Shown: positions 54,466-61,270 of the stretch, in pieces
How positions within the stretch are numbered: the first letter of the stretch is position 1
Layout: each line of letters opens with the position of its first letter
Assembly: GCA_947462335.1 (NCBI GenBank)
Contig: OX381710.1
Span: 2,914,001-2,978,000 of the forward strand
Reading direction: 5' to 3'
DNA from: Harmothoe impar
Lineage: Eukaryota > Annelida > Polychaeta > Phyllodocida > Polynoidae
DNA length: 64,000 nucleotides
Made by a program: the position numbers and the translations under genes
Notes under the pieces: generated by a model
Seen by the model: only the letters and a program-made list of their open reading frames with translations
Databases searched by the model: none
What the model was told of the DNA's origin: nothing

Positions 54466-54580
54466 CTAGTTTACGCCCAAGTGGAGGTAATGCGACGCGC
54501 ACATGCTAGGTTTAATACATTTATTATCTTTTGATGTAATTGTTATTTTTTCCCGAATAAAACACTTTAAAAAAGAGGGG
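54466..54580. repeat. Dispersed repeat shared with 250-370
   Basis: gaggtaatgcgacgcgcaca, tattatcttttgatgtaatt and ttcccgaataaaacacttta all have close counterparts at 270-355. It lies between the forward and inverted 17-bp arrays, so it is either nested in or part of that element. Confidence 0.7.
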
Positions 54581-55610
54581 TATTTTGCCACAAGGGTATG
54601 TTTTGGGAGATGTGGTAATAGACTGGTCATAGATGTCAGCCAGTCGTAGATGTCAGCTGGACATTGACATAAGCCAGTCATAGATTTTGAACTTGTCTCT
54701 ATTTGGTGAGACTGCCTCGGACGGGCATTAACCCCTTAAAAAACGCCCCCTGCAGACCTGCTCTGTAAACGTGCCACACTGTGACTGCCTCAGGGAATAC
54801 ACACAGAATTTCTATTAATTTTGATGTTGATGTGTTTCAAGGGGGTCAGATATACTTTGGTCCTCATTACTACCTCTATATGGCACTGAGGGTACCTTGT
54901 TAGATGCTGTACTACATACTGCAGACAGTTTGGTGCTATTGGAGTTATCAGCCTGTTGACTCAGTGTCACTGCTCGGATCATATATGTTCAAATTCTATG
55001 ACTGGCTGACATCTATGACTGGCTAGTATACATGACCAGCTGATATATATGACTGGCTAACATCCATGACTGTCTGATGTCTATGACCTGATAGGACTGC
55101 AGATTTTTTAGACTGTCTACAAATAAGGGTGGTGTCCCACTATAAAGGGGGCATACTTTCTTCCAGTCTTAGAGGGGTGTAATGGGACAAGGTGTTTTTT
55201 GATAGACATGGTCATAGACATCAGCCCATCATAGTTTTGGTCTAGTAGGACTGCTTCTGGTGTGCTTCATGTGACTGCTTCTAAACTGCTCACATATTTG
55301 CTGGTTGCTGAAAATTCCTCTCAGTCTCTGTCCCCAAGCAGCTGCTACCAGATATAATGTTCTCTTTTTTAATACAGGTATGATGACACAACTTGTCAAA
55401 CCCAAGCAATTTCAGTTGAGAAGTTGTATTTTTAATCTTATTTAAATTCTAAGAGTTTAATTATCATGCTGGTCCTTATTCCCACCACTACATGGCGCTG
55501 AGGGTGGCTTGCTGCATACTATACTGTAGTGTAGACAGTTTGTTGCTGCTGGGGTGAACAGGCTGCTGCAGGGTGGCACTGGGTACTGCGCTGTATAATG
55601 TGTAGCCCTT

Positions 55611-55930
55611 TAACCGTTTAAGGATGGCATAATACATTAATGCATCATGCCTTTGGTCGTCATGATGCATGAATGCAGCCCTGGCGAGTAACTCACATTC
55701 ATGCATCATTCCGACCCTATAGGGTTGAGACTCCCAAAGGGTCAGCATGAAGCACCAATGCAGCACTGGCGAGTTACTCATAGCATAGGGCTTAACTGCA
55801 ATGTGCCATTTCGTCAGCATGATGCATTAATGCAGTACTAGCGAAAATTACCAGGGCTGCATTAATACACAATCTTAATCATATTAGGTTGATACACTCC
55901 CAAAGAGTTATGCAGCTGTGAGTTATCTAC
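55611..55930. repeat. TTAA-type MITE copy, partly duplicated
   Basis: From aaccgtttaaggatggcataata; cores ggcgagtaactca and ggcgagttactcat, followed by a second fragment from about 55810. Confidence 0.6.
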
Positions 55931-56499
55931 AATGGCTGGCTTGGCCCACCTCGATGAAAAAACAAAATGAAGCCTTATGCTGTCCTTAAATGGTACAAAC
56001 CATACAATATACACACCGGATGTATATATTCAGTGCCTGTTCACTCTGGTAGCAAGCTCAGCGCTCAGCGGGGCCTACAACCCCCCCCCCCCCCATACAG
56101 CCAGCCCCTCCCACAACCATCTAAAGGCCGCAAGTTGCTGTAATATATTCTACCATTTGTCATCATGATGCATCAATGCAGCTCTGGTAAGTGATTAACC
56201 ATGGCTTTGGTTATGCATCATACCAGCTCTTCAGTAGTGTATCAACCTTCTAGGAGTGGCATGATGCTTCAATGCAGCCCTAGCGAGTTACCCGAAGGGC
56301 TGCATTCATGCTGACAAAATGCACAGCGCATATAACCACTATGCGGCCCTTACAGAGTTCACCCACCACCCACCAGAGGGCGCCTCGTCTTTGCCAGGCT
56401 ATTTGCTGCTAATGAATTTTTAACCCCATAACGTAAAGGAAATGTATTGGAAACTGTCGTCGACGACGGACAACTCGGGACGGATAGGGGAGGAGCTGA

Positions 56500-57135
56500 T
56501 AGGCAGGAGAGGGCTGGGTAACGGTAAAGTAATGGGCAGAGAAGGAGGCGGAGAGGGGAGAGGGGGGACGGTGGGGGAGGGGGGAATGGTGTGGGTCCTG
56601 GATGGGGAGGGTGCTCAGAATCACAGGGAGTAATGGTACAGTAATAGGCAGTGAAGGAGGAGGGGAGACTAGAGGGGAAGAGGAGGAGAAGGAGGAGGAG
56701 GGGAGGAGAGGGAAGAGGGGGCGACGGGTGGGGGAGGGGGGGGGTGGTGTGGGTCCTGGATGGGGAGGGTGCTCAGAATCAGAGGGAGTAATGGTACAGT
56801 AATAGGCAGAGAAGGAGGAGGGGAGACTGGGGAGGAGGGGAGGGGGAGGGAGGGGGTAAATGGTGTGTTCGGATGGATAGGACCAGTAATGAACAGGGAG
56901 GGGAGTAGGATGGGATATGAGGAGAGAAAGGTGGGAGGAGGGAGATGGGTAGGGGTAGGTAGGGGGAGGGTAGGAGGGGATAAACAAGAGGATGGGCAGG
57001 GTGAAGTAGGGGGGATGGGTATGAAGGGACATAAGGAGGAGAAGAGGGGAGCGATAGGTGGAGAGAGGAGGAGATATGAAAGACATTTAAATAGCAGGAG
57101 GGGAAAGGAAGGGAAAGAAGGGAAGGAGAGGAGAC
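56500..57135. repeat. Homopurine tract with internal duplication
   Basis: GGA/GGGA-rich. A segment of about 155 bp containing gtgtgggtcctggatgggga and agtaatggtacagtaatagg occurs twice (starting about 56590 and 56748). The Pro/Ser-rich minus-strand frame of 225 codons is a by-product. Confidence 0.8.
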
Positions 57136-58165
57136 AGTAGGATGGAACTGAGGGTAAACACAGAGAAACAGCTGGGATAAAGAGATAGACAGAATTTGTC
57201 TGCTAGTGAAATTTTAAAATATGGGGTCTTTTTTTCATAACAGCTTCTTGAAAATCAAAACAATAGGGTTTTATTTCAGCCTGTGTTTGCATGCATAATC
57301 TGTTTTCGCAGCTACATAGATGTGTGTAGAGTACTTGCCTTTTGTTACAGATACAAAATGGTTTCATGCCCATAAGTTATTCATTTTGGAGGTCAGATAC
57401 AGATGTGAGAAATTGTATACAATAAAATCTTTCAACGATATTAAGTACATTTATGTGACTTCCATTAAAGAGAAAGATTATAGAAATATATGTTTAACAT
57501 TTTTGCAGGAAAAGGAGTGTTTTTGGCGCGTAAGAAATCTGAATTCGCATAAATAAGGCGCTATTTAACAGCCAAAATTCTTGGAATAGGGGTATATATT
57601 AAAAAGGGCCGAACATGGATGGTGGTCAGTTTGTCATCTAGAGTGCAGGGGAAGGAGTGAGGGGATGTCCGTAGAGGAGGCTTGGGTTGAGTGAGGGGGG
57701 GGGGGAGGCATTGGCCGTAGAGCAGTCAGGGAGTTGGGGGGGGGGTGGAAATTTGTTGAAAAAATTGAGGACTGAACAAATTTGCCATATAGAGTGCGGG
57801 GACCGTGGGAAGGAGTGAGGAGTGGAAATGGCCGTAGATGAGGCTTGGGTGAGCGAGGGGGTGAGGGGTTGGAGGCATTGGCTGTAGAGCAGTCTTGGGG
57901 GGATGGAAGGGTGAGGAGGGATGAGGAGGAGGAGGGGGGAGGTGAGTGAGGTGAATGAGAGCGGGGGGCGGGAGGTCGTCACTAATGGCCGGGGCTGGTA
58001 ATGTTTATTCGGGCTGGGAGGACCACGTCCCCGGCGGCATTTCACATTACGCCGCCCGGCAACTGGCCGCTCATCTCCTAAAGGAGGCTCCACCTGGCGG
58101 CAACCCTCTGAGGGCGGCAGAGGGGTTAACCCTTTAAGGATGGCAGACTGCCTTTGTCGTCTTAA
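57136..58165. other. Host DNA; duplicated G-rich segment
   Basis: aggcttgggt(t)gagtgaggg...ggcattggc(c/t)gtagagcagtc occurs at about 57680 and 57840, a diverged tandem duplication of about 160 bp. No supported gene. Confidence 0.45.
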
Positions 58166-58447
58166 GGGAGTGGTCATTTTCTAACAACATGGGGGGGGGG
58201 GGGTTGGTGGATTGGAGGGGGGGGGGACCTAAAGAATTTGGACCCCTTGAGGGGGGGACCGAAAAAATTGCACCCCTTTTTAGCCGAAAAGCCAGCGCGT
58301 TACTATAGCTCAAAGGGGTCGGCCCATGCGCAATTTCAACCTGCCTGAGGGGGGACCAAAAAACATTATGACCCCTTCCGCCGGGGGGGGGGGGACCAAA
58401 CAAATGTCCACCCGTTTTCCCTGTTGTTAAAAGATGACCACTTCCTA
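58166..58447. repeat. G-rich MITE, best-preserved copy
   Basis: The terminus gggagtggtcattttctaac/aacatggggg is mirrored by ccctgttgttaaaagatgac/cacttcct. The interior includes accgaaaaaattgcacccct and aaaagccagcgcgttactat, plus G runs of up to 12. Confidence 0.75.
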
Positions 58448-58482
58448 ATGCATGAATACAACCCTCTCAGGGCAGCAGAAGA

Positions 58483-59137
58483 TTTAACCCTTTAAAGATG
58501 GATGTCGCTAAAAGATGACATTTGTCGACATGATACACCAATGCAGCCCCGGTGAATTACTCACCGGTGCTGCATTAGTGCATCATTGCCGACCCTTTGG
58601 GAGTGTCTCAACCTCAAAGAGTCAGCATGGTACTTGAATACAGCACTTGCGAGTTACTCACCAGGGCTACATTCATGCATTATGCTGACCAAGGGGATAC
58701 TGCTTTAATGCAGCATACCCTTTGTTGTCTTATACCCTTTCTTAATGCATGAATAACTATGATCGTGGTGACNNNNNNNNNNNNNNNNNNNNNNNNNNNN
58801 NNNNNNNNNNNNNNNNNNNNNNNNNNNNNNNNNNNNNNNNNNNNNNNNNNNNNNNNNNNNNNNNNNNNNNNNNNNNNNNNNNNNNNNNNNNNNNNNNNNN
58901 NNNNNNNNNNNNNNNNNNNNNNNNNNNNNNNNNNNNNNNNNNNNNNNNNNNNNNNNNNNNNNNNNNNNNNNNCAGCTTGGCTGGGCTGCATTGATGCATT
59001 ATGCTGACCCTTCAGGAGTGTCTCAACCCAATGGGGTCGGCAAGATGTAGGAATGCAGCACTGGCGAATTACTAGTCAGCCCTGCATCATGGCGACCAAG
59101 GGCATGATGCAATAATGCACTATGCCTTAAAGGGTTA
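58483..59137. repeat. TTAA-type MITE sequence spanning the assembly gap
   Basis: From ttaaccctttaaagatggat to ctatgccttaaagggttaa. The left part (to 58772) and right part (from 58973) both carry family cores, so the gap probably lies inside or between neighbouring copies, a likely cause of assembly failure. Confidence 0.65.
58773..58972. other. Assembly gap (200 N)
   Basis: Exactly 200 unknown bases, a typical scaffolding placeholder; the true length is unknown. Frames translated across it are meaningless. Confidence 1.
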
Positions 59138-59298
59138 AAGGCCTAAAGGGCTGGGCATACAGCCGGTGCTGGGGTGATTGCAGCGCGGCAGGTGCTGTAC
59201 CTGTTATGGGGACTAGTCAGGGTACATACAGGTGGTACAGGGGACATGCCACACACATCCTGTACAGAGAGGTGGCACCACCGATAACGTCAATTACC

Positions 59299-59304
59299 TC
59301 TCTT
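59299..59304. repeat. Predicted left target-site copy of Polinton 2 (TCTCTT)
   Basis: The six bases before the TIR start. The partner would lie beyond the right edge of this window, so this is a prediction from the first element's geometry. Confidence 0.5.
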
Positions 59305-59640
59305 AGTAGTATATAGGAGCATATTCAGCGCGTAGTAAACGGGTGCATCTAGGTCAGTTGACACTTGCAGAACGGAAGTGACCTCTGTCAACCAATCAGA
59401 AGCTTCTAAATGACAGGAAGTGACGTCATCAGAGGTCATGACATACTTTACAAGCTTCTGATTGGCTAGTACAATGTCAACATGACCTACTTCACTTGTA
59501 CACGTGTTGAAGACCACGTGCTTATAATAAATGTCAACAATGACACGTGTTTAAGACCACGTGGTTGAAATAAATGTCAACAATGACATTGAGTAATGCC
59601 GTCACATGCTAAAGACAAACACAAGGCAAGAAATATTATT
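59305..59640 (+). repeat. Terminal region (probable TIR) of Polinton 2
   Basis: Contains inverted CCAAT boxes (aaccaatcagaagcttc at about 59392 and agcttctgattggct at about 59453), five CACGTG sites, and a 43-bp direct repeat (59501-59543 and 59544-59586) with cacgtgtt(g/t)aagaccacgtg and aaatgtcaacaatga. The inner TIR boundary cannot be set because the other end is missing. Confidence 0.75.
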
Positions 59641-59648
59641 TTGGTTAC

Positions 59649-59654
59649 TTTATT
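59649..59654 (-). terminator. Poly(A) signal for the leftward genes of Polinton 2
   Basis: AATAAA on the minus strand, about 125 bp after the stop of the 271-aa gene and just inside the terminal region, mirroring the arrangement at the left end of Polinton 1. Confidence 0.55.
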
Positions 59655-59776
59655 CACATTTTACACTTTGTACAGTTCTTGCACACAAACAAGTCATGAC
59701 CATTGCCTGCAATGTTACACATGATGCAGAAAGAACGATTGGTTGTGAAACCTTTCTGGCCTTTCCAAGAAACACC

Positions 59777-60592
59777 TCAAGTATTCCAAGTACTCACCCA
59801 ACCAGTCCCCATCTTCACAATTTTAGATAGTTTCACATCAAACAATGACTGAGCTAGAAAGTATTCACGATTGTTTCTCACACCTGGAGTCAGGGCATTC
59901 AAGTAATCAGTTTTGAAACTGACTTCATACGAGAAATGCTGTAACACGGCTGTGAGAGACAAAGCTTTCAACTCTAGAGTAGCTTGCAGACACGTGAAAC
60001 ACACATTGTAAGCGATATCTGAAGGGTTCATCGGAACATTACACCTACAGAATGCGCCTATAATAGGTGATTCACGTAAGACTTCGTTGAACTCCATGAA
60101 GCTCTTGAAACTCCCTAGAGTGTATCTAGCATAGTGTTTGGGGCAAGTCAGAGAGTTATGCATTTGATACACAGCAATGGTGAAATCTGCAACGAATATA
60201 GGCAGATTCAATGTGGATTGCTCTATACACTGAGTGTATGCATCCCAGAAAGCTTCATGGAAATCTCTGTACACATGTATACTGGAAAAACAGCGCTCAA
60301 CAACATCAGGTAAGGTTCCTCTAAAATAGCTAATATTATTTACAGGTATGAACTCCCAGAAGAAATGACCTCTACAACCACAAGTCAAAGCTGTGTCGAA
60401 GTTACGAGGTGACACTGGTTTTACATGAGTTGTAATGCGTGGGGGTGTATGAACATTTTTCTCACTTTCACGTGCTGAGAGAGTTGGTGCTGAAGCATCA
60501 AGTCTAGAACTACAACTACCATATATAGAACTGTACATACTGACAGAGTCAAGGATATCGTCTATTTTTGACGTCAACTTGCTGTCAGCCAT
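59777..60592 (-). CDS. Orphan 271-aa protein with paired cysteines, function unknown
   Basis: An intact frame between the TIR and the polymerase gene, starting MADSKLTSKIDDILDSVSMY. After a Ser-rich 60-residue leader it shows CGC (71-73), CRC (182-184) and CFTC (198-201), a spacing that could build one or two zinc sites. Aromatic blocks (RGHFFWEFIP, DFHEAFWDAY) look like a folded globular domain. I recognise no family. Its place next to the polymerase at the element end suggests an early or regulatory or replication-linked role, as an inference from position only. Base composition matches the polymerase gene and differs from the GC-rich Polinton 1. Confidence 0.7.
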   Translation of the reverse strand: MADSKLTSKIDDILDSVSMYSSIYGSCSSRLDASAPTLSARESEKNVHTPPRITTHVKPVSPRNFDTALTCGCRGHFFWEFIPVNNISYFRGTLPDVVERCFSSIHVYRDFHEAFWDAYTQCIEQSTLNLPIFVADFTIAVYQMHNSLTCPKHYARYTLGSFKSFMEFNEVLRESPIIGAFCRCNVPMNPSDIAYNVCFTCLQATLELKALSLTAVLQHFSYEVSFKTDYLNALTPGVRNNREYFLAQSLFDVKLSKIVKMGTGWVSTWNT

Positions 60593-61232
60593 TGTATATA
60601 TTTCTTGACACTAATCAGAAAAAAAATAATTTTCTCTGATGAATTTGACGGACAAAGAGAGTTTAGTAAAGTAGTCTGAAATCAGTCAGTGGCGTCTTTG
60701 TAACAACTCTCTTTTCACGCCTGCTTTTATTTTTTGGTGTGATACAGTTCACTTTTTTTTGTTATTTTACGAGCTTTTTTTTAGCGATATAGTTCACTAG
60801 GAGAGAAATTGAGGTGAAACATTCGGAGAGAAATTGGATAATTTCCTCGAATGTTCAACTATAATTTCTCTCTCTTTCTCTTTATAGAAGCTGTATTATT
60901 TACATTTTTATGAAAATTTTTCATGAAAATTTTTCTCTTTTCTTCTTTTTTTTTTTTACTATATAGTTAGTACTACTTAATTTCCAATTATGGAAATTAT
61001 TTTCTTTTTCTTCACAGAAAATTTTCCTTTACTCCTTCTTTTTTTTACTATATAGTTAGTACTACTTAATTTCCATTTGTGGAAATTTTCTTTTCTTCAC
61101 AGAAAATTTTCCTTTTTCTCTTTAACTATTTTCTCTTTTCTTTTTTACTGTAGGAAAATACTGTTGGTTTTTTTTACTTTTTTTTGAGTGATACAACTCA
61201 CTTGTCTTTATCACACACAAACACAAACACAA

Positions 61233-61265
<33 letters not shown>

Positions 61266-61270
61266 GAGAG
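60593..61270. promoter_or_regulatory. AT-rich intergenic region with 89-bp tandem repeat
   Basis: Between the polymerase stop and the 271-aa start. Two copies of an 89-bp unit begin at 60958 and 61047 (actatatagttagtactact, then taatttcca...tggaaatt, then ttcttcacagaaaattttcc). A long imperfect hairpin lies at 60801-60885 (gagagaaatt...aatttctctc), and an (AC)n run at about 61217-61260. The repeats could be transcription-factor or replication sites. The minus-strand TATA-like AAATAAAAGCAGG near 60728-60740 is a weak promoter candidate for the orphan gene. Confidence 0.5.

Noticed and set aside
56409..57086. 225-codon Pro-rich frame
   Set aside because: Reverse strand of a homopurine tract with an internal duplication; no conserved motif.
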